The translations under genes were made by a program, and so were the position numbers. From Streptomyces sp. TLI_171 (GTDB lineage Bacteria; Actinomycetota; Actinomycetes; Streptomycetales; Streptomycetaceae), in contig NZ_RAPS01000001.1 in the NCBI RefSeq assembly GCF_003610255.1, positions 1,984,001 through 2,048,000 on the forward strand: a stretch of DNA of 64,000 nucleotides. The letters run 5' to 3'. Numbering within the stretch: position 1 is the first letter of the stretch; each line of letters starts with the position of its first letter. The notes beneath the pieces are model-generated. The model made no database searches and had not been told where the DNA came from. It was given only the letters and a program-made list of their open reading frames with translations. This document shows, in pieces, positions 57,000-64,000 of this stretch.

Positions 57000-57452
57000 A
57001 TGACCGACGCGGCGCCCGTACTGAAAGTGCCCCAGGACGTGCTGGACCACTTCGCCAAGCTGGGGGTGAGCCCGGAGACCTTCTCGGGCGGGCACCTGGG
57101 CGAGAAGCTGGGCATCACCATCGTCGAGGCCTCCCCGGACCGGGTGGTCGGGACGATGCCGGTGGAGGGCAACCAGCAGCCGTACGGGCTGCTGCACGGC
57201 GGGGCGTCGGCGGCGCTGGCGGAGACGCTGGGCTCGATCGGCGCGATGCTGCACGCCGGCCCCGGCCGGTACGCGGTGGGCGTGGACCTGAACGCCACGC
57301 ACCACCGTTCGGCCACCTCGGGCCTGGTGACGGGCGTGGCGACGGCGGTGTTCAAGGGCCGGACCGCGGCCACGTACGAGATCGCGGTGACCGACGACAC
57401 CGGCCGCCGGATCACCTCCTGCCGGCTGACCTGCATGCTGCGCGACCTGTAG
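57000..57452 (+). CDS. PaaI-family hotdog thioesterase
   Basis: 150 aa. Hotdog-fold thioesterase: GTMPVEGNQQPYGLLHGGASAALAETLGS carries the HGG catalytic/loop motif, followed by GVDLNATHHRSATSG and a C-terminal VVTDDTGRR-like strand. Members hydrolyse aryl- or acyl-CoA esters, e.g. phenylacetate pathway clean-up. ATG 57000 preceded by AGGAG. Stands alone, divergent to polA, 152 bp apart. Substrate unknown. Confidence 0.88.
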   Translation: MTDAAPVLKVPQDVLDHFAKLGVSPETFSGGHLGEKLGITIVEASPDRVVGTMPVEGNQQPYGLLHGGASAALAETLGSIGAMLHAGPGRYAVGVDLNATHHRSATSGLVTGVATAVFKGRTAATYEIAVTDDTGRRITSCRLTCMLRDL

Positions 57453-57588
57453 CGCGCCCCCGTTCCACCTCCGCGCGCCCCCTCGGGTTTGGCCGCGCCC
57501 CGCCAGGGGCAGTCTCGGCTGGACGAGGGGGCGCCGCCATGTCCGGAGAGCGCGAACTGCCAGGCACGCCAGGGGGTTCCTCGGTCCG

Positions 57589-58203
57589 GTGGAGCCGGGC
57601 GAGGGCACCTGGACGCCCCTCGTGCTGCCCTCCGACGAGCCGCCGCGGCTGCTGAGCCCGGGCCAGAAGCGCGTCCTGGTGACGGCGTTGCTGGCGGTGA
57701 CGCTGTTCCTGACGGCCCGTCACGCGGCCAACCGGCCGGAGCACGCGGCGAACTCGCCGCCGCCCGCGCTGCCGCCGTTCCCCTCGCAGTCCACCAGGGT
57801 CAGCTACGGCGGCCCGGCGGCGTACGGACAGGAGTCCTTCGCGCTGCAGTTGACGGTGCACAACTCCGGTCCCGCGCCGGTGGACGTGCTGGGCGTCAGC
57901 CAGGGGTACCGGGGGCTGTCCGTGGTGGTCTCGGGCTGGCTGCCGCAGACGGTGCCGGTGGGGAGCACGGTGTCGCTGCGGGTGGGCCTGAAGGTGACGG
58001 ACTGCGCGGCGGCGCCGGCCGACGCGGGGCTGCCTTTCCTCGATGTAACGCTGCGTAACACGCGCGCAATGGAGACGGTGAGTCAGATTCTGGGCGACTC
58101 CTACGCCCGCGACCTTTCGGCTGCGCTGCATTCGAGTTGCGACAATCCCGATAATCGGACACCCGCGACCACCCCCTCGGAGCCGGACAAACCTGTCCGA
58201 TAA
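57589..58203 (+). CDS. Hypothetical membrane-anchored protein, possibly frameshifted at the 5' end
   Basis: 204 aa from GTG 57589. One TM helix near the N-terminus (VLVTALLAVTLFLTA) and an extracytoplasmic domain of beta-strand character (SFALQLTVHNSGPAPVDVLG, SVSLRVGLKVTDCAAAP). An ATG at 57539 has a much better ribosome-binding site (GAGGGGGC at 8 nt) but is one base out of frame; one extra G in the run at 57571-57575 would join both frames. Start is therefore uncertain. Function unknown. Confidence 0.55.
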   Translation: MEPGEGTWTPLVLPSDEPPRLLSPGQKRVLVTALLAVTLFLTARHAANRPEHAANSPPPALPPFPSQSTRVSYGGPAAYGQESFALQLTVHNSGPAPVDVLGVSQGYRGLSVVVSGWLPQTVPVGSTVSLRVGLKVTDCAAAPADAGLPFLDVTLRNTRAMETVSQILGDSYARDLSAALHSSCDNPDNRTPATTPSEPDKPVR

Positions 58204-58422
58204 TCGGAGAACCTGGTTGTGACCAGCGAGTTGGGGAGGGCAACCATCCACACCTCGGGACGGAGCCCGGGATTCCGGGCCCTGCCTGGGTTTTCCGACC
58301 ATGATGTGAGATCAACTTCCAGCGTGGTCATAACAAGAGAATCACAGCCTCTCCTACCCCTCTGCCGGAGCCGTCCCGCCCGGTCTAGAGTCACGGCCAG
58401 TCACCGACTGTCCGATTACCGG
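58148..58422. promoter_or_regulatory. Three CCGATWAYCGG palindromes around the liv promoter
   Basis: CCGATAATCGG at 58148-58158 and 58197-58207, CCGATTACCGG at 58412-58422. The first two are perfect 5-1-5 palindromes; the third has one mismatch. Spacing is 49 and 215 bp. The last is 21 nt after the candidate -10. Likely operators for a regulator of branched-chain amino acid uptake, or of the gene ending at 58203. Confidence 0.5.
58363..58391 (+). promoter_or_regulatory. Candidate promoter of liv operon
   Basis: TGCCGG (58363-58368), 17-nt spacer, TAGAGT (58386-58391). The -10 is good, the -35 weak. About 95 nt of leader before livJ. Confidence 0.5.
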
Positions 58423-58492
58423 GCTCGGTCGACGCGTTCCGGCACCGCCAGCCCTGTGCGCGTGTCTTCCAGTCCCGAAGGAGACCCTCGTC

Positions 58493-59719
58493 GTGCGAAA
58501 GAGCTCACTGCTTGTCGTGACCATTGCCGTAACCGGAGCGCTCACCCTCTCGGCCTGCGGCTCGCGCGGCGAAAAGTCCGGCACCAGCGGCGACGCGGGC
58601 GGCACCACCGTCACCATCGGCGTCGACGCACCGCTGACGGGCCCGCTCTCGGCCCTCGGCCTCGGCATCCAGCACTCCGTGGAACTGGCCGCCAAGATCG
58701 CGAACGACAACAAGGAAGTTCCCGGCGTCACCTTCAAGGTGAAGGCCCTGGACGACAAGAAGTCGCCCCAGGAAGGCCAGCAGAACGCCACCGCCCTCGT
58801 CGCCGACAAGAGCGTCCTCGGCGTCGTCGGCCCGCTGAACTCGGGCGTCGCCCAGTCCATGCAGCAGGTCTTCGAGTCGGCCGGCCTCGTCGAGGTGTCC
58901 CCGGCCAACACGAACCCCGCCCTCACCCAGGGCGAGAAGTTCGAGACCGCGAAGCAGCGCCCCTTCAAGACGTACTTCCGCACCGCGACCACGGACGCCA
59001 TCCAGGGCCCGTTCGCCGCCCAGTACGCCTACAACGACCTCGGCAAGAAGACCGCCTACCTGATCGACGACAAGAAGACCTACGGCGTCGGCCTGGTCGG
59101 CGCCTTCCAGAAGGAGTTCACCAAGCTCGGCGGCACCATCAAGGGCCAGGACCACATCGACGAGAACAACCTGGACTTCTCGGCCGTGGTCACCAAGGCC
59201 AAGGCCGCCGGCGCCGACGTGATCTACTACGGCGGCGAGTACCCGCAGTCCGGCCCGCTCTCCGACCAGCTCAAGAAGGCCGGCGTCACCGCCCCCGTCT
59301 TCGGCGGCGACGGCATGTACGACCCGGAGTACATCAACAAGGCCAACAAGAACGCCAACGGCGACTTCGCGACCTCCGTCGGCGCCCCGGTCGAGTCCCT
59401 CGACTCCGCCAAGAAGTTCGTCGCCGACTACAAGGCGGCCGGCTACTCCGACCCGTACGCGGCCTACGGCGGCTACTCCTACGACGCCGCCTGGTCGATC
59501 ATCCAGGCCGTCAAGGCCGCCGTCGCCGACAACGGCGGCAAGCTCCCGGCCGACGCCCGCGCCAAGGTCGTCTCCGCGATGAGCAAGGTCAGCTTCGACG
59601 GTGTCACCGGCAAGGTCGGCTTCGACGAGTACGGCGACGCCGTCAACAAGCAGCTCACCGTCTACACCGTCAAGGACGGCGCCTGGACGGTCGCCAAGAG
59701 CGGCACCTACTCCGGCTGA
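58493..59719 (+). CDS. livJ: Branched-chain amino acid ABC transporter, substrate-binding lipoprotein
   Basis: 408 aa from GTG 58493 with AAGGAG upstream. Signal peptide ends in the lipobox LSAC with Cys22, so lipid-anchored. Periplasmic-binding-protein type I fold: VTIGVDAPLTGPLSALG, VLGVVGPLNSGVAQSM, LVEVSPANTNP, YLIDDKKTYGVGL, GADVIYYGGEY. Captures leucine, isoleucine, valine or related amino acids for livHMGF. First gene of the operon; 167 bp before livH. Confidence 0.93.
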   Translation: MRKSSLLVVTIAVTGALTLSACGSRGEKSGTSGDAGGTTVTIGVDAPLTGPLSALGLGIQHSVELAAKIANDNKEVPGVTFKVKALDDKKSPQEGQQNATALVADKSVLGVVGPLNSGVAQSMQQVFESAGLVEVSPANTNPALTQGEKFETAKQRPFKTYFRTATTDAIQGPFAAQYAYNDLGKKTAYLIDDKKTYGVGLVGAFQKEFTKLGGTIKGQDHIDENNLDFSAVVTKAKAAGADVIYYGGEYPQSGPLSDQLKKAGVTAPVFGGDGMYDPEYINKANKNANGDFATSVGAPVESLDSAKKFVADYKAAGYSDPYAAYGGYSYDAAWSIIQAVKAAVADNGGKLPADARAKVVSAMSKVSFDGVTGKVGFDEYGDAVNKQLTVYTVKDGAWTVAKSGTYSG

Positions 59720-59886
59720 CCTGCCGACTGAGAAACCGGCCGCCCCACCCGGCGGCGGCCTGACAGCACGCGACAGAACGAGCCACCGGCGGGGGCGCTG
59801 AGAACCAGCGTCCCCGCCGTTCCACAACGGTTCGTCCCATCCCGCAACCGAACCCCCCTACCCCGAATCCACTCGGAGGCCCAGCG

Positions 59887-60816
59887 GTGCACGAACTGCC
59901 GCAGCAGCTGGCCAACGGCCTGATCCTCGGCTCCCTCTACGGGCTGATCGCGATCGGCTACACAATGGTCTACGGCATTGTCCAGCTCATCAACTTCGCC
60001 CACGGCGAGATCTTCATGACCGGTGGGTTCGGAGCCCTCACCACGTACCTGGTCCTGCCCGACGGCATCGGGATCTGGCTCGCCCTCCCGCTCATGCTCC
60101 TCGGTGGCGTGCTGATCTCCGTCATCGTCGCCGTGGCCGCCGAGCGCTTCGCCTACCGCCCGCTGCGGGGCGCCCCGAAGCTGGCACCGCTCATCACCGC
60201 GATCGGCCTCTCCCTCGCGCTCCAGCAGGTCGTCGAGCAGTTCTACCCCGGCGCCAAGTCCGGCCGCAGCTTCCCGCAGCTGCCCGGCGGCCCGTACCAC
60301 ATCGGCAGCGTCACCCTGCAGCCCGCCGACATCTTCCTCTTCGTCGCCGCCCCGCTCTGCATGGGCGCGCTCGCCGCCTTCGTCGGCAAGACCCGCACCG
60401 GCCGGGGCATGCAAGCCACCGCGCAGGACCCCGACACCGCCAAGCTGATGGGCATCAACACCGACCGCATCATCGTGATCGCGTTCGCCCTCGGCGCCGC
60501 CTTCGCCGCGGTCGCCGCCATCGGCTGGGGGCTGCGCTACGGCCAGGTCGCCCCCACCATGGGCTTCCTCGCCGGCCTCAAGGCCTTCACCGCGGCCGTC
60601 CTCGGCGGCATCGGCAACATCTACGGCGCCATGCTCGGCGGCCTCGTCCTCGGTGTCGCGGAGGCCCTCGCCACCGCGTACATCCAGGAGATCCCCGGCA
60701 TGCACCAGCTCGGCGGCGGCTCCTGGGCCAACGTCTGGGCCTTCGTCCTCCTGATCGTCGTCCTCCTCGTGCGGCCACAAGGCTTGCTCGGCGAGCGCGT
60801 CGCGGACCGAGCCTGA
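59887..60816 (+). CDS. livH: Branched-chain amino acid ABC transporter, permease LivH
   Basis: 309 aa from GTG 59887 with GGAGG 8 nt upstream. About eight TM helices; family features GLILGSLYGLIAIGYTMVYG, LINFAHGEIFMTGG, and the coupling loop QDPDTAKLMGINTDRII with LKAFTAAVLGGIGNIYGAMLGG. Forms the membrane channel with LivM. Part of livJHMGF. No unusual feature. Confidence 0.94.
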   Translation: MHELPQQLANGLILGSLYGLIAIGYTMVYGIVQLINFAHGEIFMTGGFGALTTYLVLPDGIGIWLALPLMLLGGVLISVIVAVAAERFAYRPLRGAPKLAPLITAIGLSLALQQVVEQFYPGAKSGRSFPQLPGGPYHIGSVTLQPADIFLFVAAPLCMGALAAFVGKTRTGRGMQATAQDPDTAKLMGINTDRIIVIAFALGAAFAAVAAIGWGLRYGQVAPTMGFLAGLKAFTAAVLGGIGNIYGAMLGGLVLGVAEALATAYIQEIPGMHQLGGGSWANVWAFVLLIVVLLVRPQGLLGERVADRA

Positions 60817-60833
60817 GGAACGGAGCAGCCACC

Positions 60834-62657
60834 ATGACCACCACCAAGAGCCCCACCCTCCCGCTGCCGCTCCCGGCCGCCAAGGCGCTCGTCCTCGCGG
60901 GCGGCCTCGCCACCGCCGCCTCCACGTTCATCCACTGGACCTGGACCTCGGAGTTCCCCGGCGACCTCACCGTCGACGGCTACCCCGGCGGCCTGCAGAT
61001 CCTGACCCTCGCGGCCGGGCTGCTCACCGCCCTCTTCGCACTGCCGCTGTACGGCGTGAAGGGCACCCGCTGGCTCACCCCTGCCGGCCCCAACGCGCCG
61101 GTGCTCGTCCTCGGCGCGGCCGCCGCGGCCACCACCTGGTTCACCCTGATCGCGATCGCCACCGAACTCGGCGGCCTCGCCAACCTGGAACCCGGTGGCT
61201 GGATCGCCGGCGTCGCCTCCCTGCTCCCCCTGGTCGGCGCCCTCGGCCTGCCGCAGACCGGCCCCGCCGTCGGCCGCCCCTCCTCCGGCGGCGTCCTCGC
61301 CATCGTCCGGCACCACCTCGGCTCCTTCGCCCGCCTGGTCGGCCCCAACCCCGACCTGGCCCCGGTGAAGCCGCTCAACCGCTGGGTCGAGACGCTGATC
61401 ATCATCGCGGTCGCCGCCCTCGGCCTGACCGTCTTCACCTACGGCATCGTCACCGAGTACGGCGAGCTGTTCATCGGCTTCCTCGTCCTCACCGGCCTCG
61501 GCACCTGGGCCCTGATGCGCGCCGGACTCGTCTCCCGGCTCACCGCCCTCACCGCCCGACACCGCGGCACCACCACCGGGGCCGCCTTCGCCGCGGCCGC
61601 CGCCTTCCCCTTCACCCAGAGCGACGACCACTTCGCCTCGGTCGGCGTCAACATCCTGATCTTCGCCACCGTCGCCCTCGGCCTGAACGTCGTCGTCGGC
61701 CTCGCCGGCCTCCTCGACCTCGGCTACGTCGCCTTCCTCGGCGTCGGCGCCTACGCCGCCGCCCTGGTCTCCGGATCCACCAGCTCCCCCGTCGGCCTGC
61801 ACCTGCCCTTCTGGGGCGCCGCCCTGGTCGGCATGGCCGCGGCCCTGGTCTTCGGCGTCGTCATCGGCGCCCCGACGCTGCGGCTGCGCGGCGACTACCT
61901 CGCCATCGTGACCCTCGGCTTCGGAGAGATCTTCCGCATCGCGGTCAACAGCCTCGACGGCGTCTCCGGCCCCAAGGTCACCAACGGCCCGAACGGCATC
62001 CGCAACATCCCCGACCTCGACATCCTCGGGTTCGACTTCGGCCAGGCGCACACCTTCGGTTCCTTCACCCTCGGGCGCTTCGCCAACTACTTCCTGCTGA
62101 TGCTGCTCGTCACCGCGTTCGTGGTGACGGTCTTCAGCCGGGCCAACGACTCCCGGATCGGCCGCGCCTGGGTCGCCATCCGCGAGGACGAGACCGCCGC
62201 GCAGGCCATGGGCATCAACGGCTTCAAGCTCAAGCTGCTCGCCTTCGCCCTCGGCGCCGCGCTCGCCGGCCTCGCCGGCACCGTCATGGCCCACGTCAGC
62301 TACAGCGTCGTCCCGGACCCGTACCAGTTCGCCGGCGCCGTCCCGCCCAACAGCGCCTTCCTGGTCGCCGCCGTCGTCCTCGGCGGCATGGGCACCATCG
62401 CCGGACCGCTGCTCGGCGCCACCCTGCTCTACCTGATCCCCGAGAAGCTCGTCTTCCTGAAGGAGTACCAGCTCCTCGTCTTCGGCATCGCCCTCGTCCT
62501 CCTGATGCGCCTGCGGCCGGAGGGTCTCATCGCCAACCGCCGCGCACAGCTGGAGTTCCACGAGAAGGACGACGAGCCGGCGGCCCCCGCCCGGACCGAC
62601 GACGACCCCGCCCGAACCGAACCCGGCCCCGCCGGCCTCACCACCGCAGGGGCGTGA
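60834..62657 (+). CDS. livM: Branched-chain amino acid ABC transporter, permease LivM (long N-terminus)
   Basis: 607 aa, much longer than the ~420 aa of E. coli LivM. The last ~390 residues carry the usual permease signature (NILIFATVALGLNVVVGLAGLLDLGYVAFLGVGAYAAAL, LRLRGDYLAIVTLGFGE, REDETAAQAMGINGFK). The first ~210 residues add about six hydrophobic segments (e.g. ALVLAGGLATAASTFIHW, ILTLAAGLLTALFALPLYG, IIIAVAALGLTVFTYGI). This extended type is seen in actinobacteria. ATG 60834. Stop overlaps the possible GTG start of livG. Confidence 0.9.
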   Translation: MTTTKSPTLPLPLPAAKALVLAGGLATAASTFIHWTWTSEFPGDLTVDGYPGGLQILTLAAGLLTALFALPLYGVKGTRWLTPAGPNAPVLVLGAAAAATTWFTLIAIATELGGLANLEPGGWIAGVASLLPLVGALGLPQTGPAVGRPSSGGVLAIVRHHLGSFARLVGPNPDLAPVKPLNRWVETLIIIAVAALGLTVFTYGIVTEYGELFIGFLVLTGLGTWALMRAGLVSRLTALTARHRGTTTGAAFAAAAAFPFTQSDDHFASVGVNILIFATVALGLNVVVGLAGLLDLGYVAFLGVGAYAAALVSGSTSSPVGLHLPFWGAALVGMAAALVFGVVIGAPTLRLRGDYLAIVTLGFGEIFRIAVNSLDGVSGPKVTNGPNGIRNIPDLDILGFDFGQAHTFGSFTLGRFANYFLLMLLVTAFVVTVFSRANDSRIGRAWVAIREDETAAQAMGINGFKLKLLAFALGAALAGLAGTVMAHVSYSVVPDPYQFAGAVPPNSAFLVAAVVLGGMGTIAGPLLGATLLYLIPEKLVFLKEYQLLVFGIALVLLMRLRPEGLIANRRAQLEFHEKDDEPAAPARTDDDPARTEPGPAGLTTAGA

Positions 62658-62665
62658 GACACACC

Positions 62666-63508
62666 ATGACCACCCAGACCGTCCCGGGTCCCCGTCCGGA
62701 AGGCGCCACGGCGGCCGCCCCGCTGCTCGAAGCCAGCGGCGTCATCATGCGCTTCGGCGGCCTCACCGCCGTCAACAACGTCGACCTGACCGTCGGCGAA
62801 GGCGAGATCGTCGGTCTGATCGGCCCCAACGGCGCCGGCAAGACCACCTTCTTCAACTGCCTCACCGGCCTCTACGTGCCCACCGAGGGCACGGTGAAGT
62901 ACAAGGGCACCGTGCTGCCGCCCAAGCCGCACCTGGTCACCCAGGCGGGCATCGCCCGGACCTTCCAGAACATCCGGCTCTTCGCCAACATGACCGTCCT
63001 GGAGAACGTCCTGGTCGGCCGGCACACCCGCACCAAGGAGGGCCTGTTCTCGGCGATCCTGCGCGGTCCCGGCTACCGGCGCGCCGAGGCCGAGAGCCGG
63101 GAGAAGGCCATGGAGCTCCTGGAGTTCTGCGGCCTCGCGCACAAGGCCGAGCACCTGGCCCGCAACCTGCCCTACGGCGAGCAGCGCAAGCTGGAGATCG
63201 CCCGCGCCCTCGCCAGCGAGCCCGGCGTCCTGCTGCTGGACGAGCCCACGGCCGGCATGAACCCCCAGGAGACCAACGCCGCGGAGGAGTTGGTCTTCGC
63301 GATCCGCGACAAGGGGATCGCCATCCTGGTCATCGAGCACGACATGAAGTTCATCTTCAACCTGTGCGACCGCACCGCCGTGCTCGTCCAGGGCCAGAAG
63401 ATCGTCGAGGGTGACAAGGAGACCGTCCAGAACGACGAGCGCGTGATCACCGCCTACCTCGGCACCCCGCTCGAAGGCACCACCGCAGGTACGGAGGACG
63501 ACCAGTGA
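62666..63508 (+). CDS. livG: Branched-chain amino acid ABC transporter, ATP-binding protein LivG
   Basis: 280 aa from ATG 62666; an alternative GTG at 62654 overlaps the livM stop. Walker A GPNGAGKTT, Q-loop region (Gln in ARTFQNIRLF), signature LPYGEQRKLEIARAL (degenerate LSGGQ), Walker B LLLDEPTAG and switch His in VIEHDMKF. Stop overlaps the livF start (GTGA). Hydrolyses ATP to drive uptake with LivF on the cytoplasmic side. Confidence 0.95.
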   Translation: MTTQTVPGPRPEGATAAAPLLEASGVIMRFGGLTAVNNVDLTVGEGEIVGLIGPNGAGKTTFFNCLTGLYVPTEGTVKYKGTVLPPKPHLVTQAGIARTFQNIRLFANMTVLENVLVGRHTRTKEGLFSAILRGPGYRRAEAESREKAMELLEFCGLAHKAEHLARNLPYGEQRKLEIARALASEPGVLLLDEPTAGMNPQETNAAEELVFAIRDKGIAILVIEHDMKFIFNLCDRTAVLVQGQKIVEGDKETVQNDERVITAYLGTPLEGTTAGTEDDQ

Positions 63509-64000
63509 CCGCTCTGCTCGAGGTCGAGGACCTCCGCGTCGCGTACGGCAAGATCGAGGCCGTCAAGGGCATCAGCTTCACGGTGAACCAGGGCGAGGTC
63601 ACCACCCTGATCGGCACCAACGGCGCCGGCAAGACCACCACCCTGCGGACCCTGTCCGGTCTGCTCCGGCCGACCGCGGGGAAGATCCTGTTCGAGGGCG
63701 CGGCGATCGACGCCGTTCCCGCGCACAAGATCGTGTCGCTGGGCCTCGCCCACTCCCCCGAAGGCCGGCACATCTTCCCGCGGATGACGATCGAGGAGAA
63801 CCTCCTCCTCGGCGCGTTCCTCCGCAAGGACGCGGCCGGCATCGCGGAGGACGTCGAGCGCGCCTACACGCTCTTCCCGATCCTCGGCGAGCGCCGCAAG
63901 CAGGCCGCCGGCACCCTCTCCGGCGGTGAGCAGCAGATGCTCGCCATGGGCCGGGCCATGATGTCCCGGCCGAGGCTGCTCATGCTGGACGAGCCCTCCA
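63505..64000 (+). CDS. livF: Branched-chain amino acid ABC transporter, ATP-binding protein LivF (partial)
   Basis: Runs off the right edge after ~165 codons. GTG 63505 overlaps the livG stop with GGAGG 8 nt before it. Walker A GTNGAGKTT, SPEGRHIFPRMTIEENLLLG, signature LSGGEQQMLAMGRAM, Walker B LLMLDEPS at the edge. Completes the two-ATPase pair. Confidence 0.95.
   Translation, partial: MTALLEVEDLRVAYGKIEAVKGISFTVNQGEVTTLIGTNGAGKTTTLRTLSGLLRPTAGKILFEGAAIDAVPAHKIVSLGLAHSPEGRHIFPRMTIEENLLLGAFLRKDAAGIAEDVERAYTLFPILGERRKQAAGTLSGGEQQMLAMGRAMMSRPRLLMLDEPS

Overview
The window is high-GC (clearly above 70%) actinobacterial chromosome. GC-rich third positions, frequent GTG starts, GTGA/ATGA stop-start overlaps and gene content (SoxR with split transketolase, SAV2148-like protein, coaE-rpsA-polA-liv order, several MMPL transporters) point to Streptomycetaceae (Streptomyces, Kitasatospora or a close relative). 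I see no tRNA, rRNA, CRISPR array, insertion sequence, prophage or biosynthetic gene cluster. Most of the region is ordinary core chromosome with a few accessory islets.

Layout. 1-3410: left part of an assimilatory sulfate reduction operon read leftward (sir, small zinc-ribbon gene, cysH, cysC), preceded by a 27-codon cysteine-type leader peptide. 3546-7860: YihY-family membrane protein, a two-gene unit with a glycosyltransferase-like protein, and rsgA. 7937-9842: orphan type VII secretion-like trio. 10019-11064: a hypothetical gene and a frameshifted MarR gene. 11099-14585: four-gene unit with a caspase-like protease and an EACC1-like adaptor, the best candidate for a little-known conflict or cell-death system. 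14703-22918: DEAD-box RNA helicase, cold-shock protein, two divergent MMPL transporters and an aminoglycoside phosphotransferase-like gene. 23048-26118: polysaccharide deacetylase lipoprotein, DEDDh exonuclease, SAV2148-family protein. 26522-33731: glgX, an SDR gene, treY and treZ (glycogen to trehalose). 33736-35990: split transketolase and divergent soxR sharing one SoxR-type palindrome. 36123-44645: methyltransferase, two-domain sulfurtransferase, MMPL transporter, coaE, phosphodiesterase, metallo-hydrolase and a fourth MMPL transporter. 44812-50327: rpsA with a clear promoter and terminator, a methyltransferase and hrpB. 50335-58203: secreted protein, GNAT enzyme, AsnC regulator with divergent hydrolase and DUF1772-like gene, polA, thioesterase, hypothetical gene. 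58363-64000: livJHMG and partial livF for branched-chain amino acid uptake.

Functional links visible in the sequence: the leader peptide probably couples cysteine supply to sulfate reduction; glgX supplies debranched maltooligosaccharides to treY and treZ; the SoxR site links redox stress to the pentose phosphate pathway; three copies of a CCGATWAYCGG palindrome flank the probable liv promoter. Two genes (10613-11064 and the one ending at 58203) look shifted by one base at a homopolymer and may reflect sequencing error or real decay.
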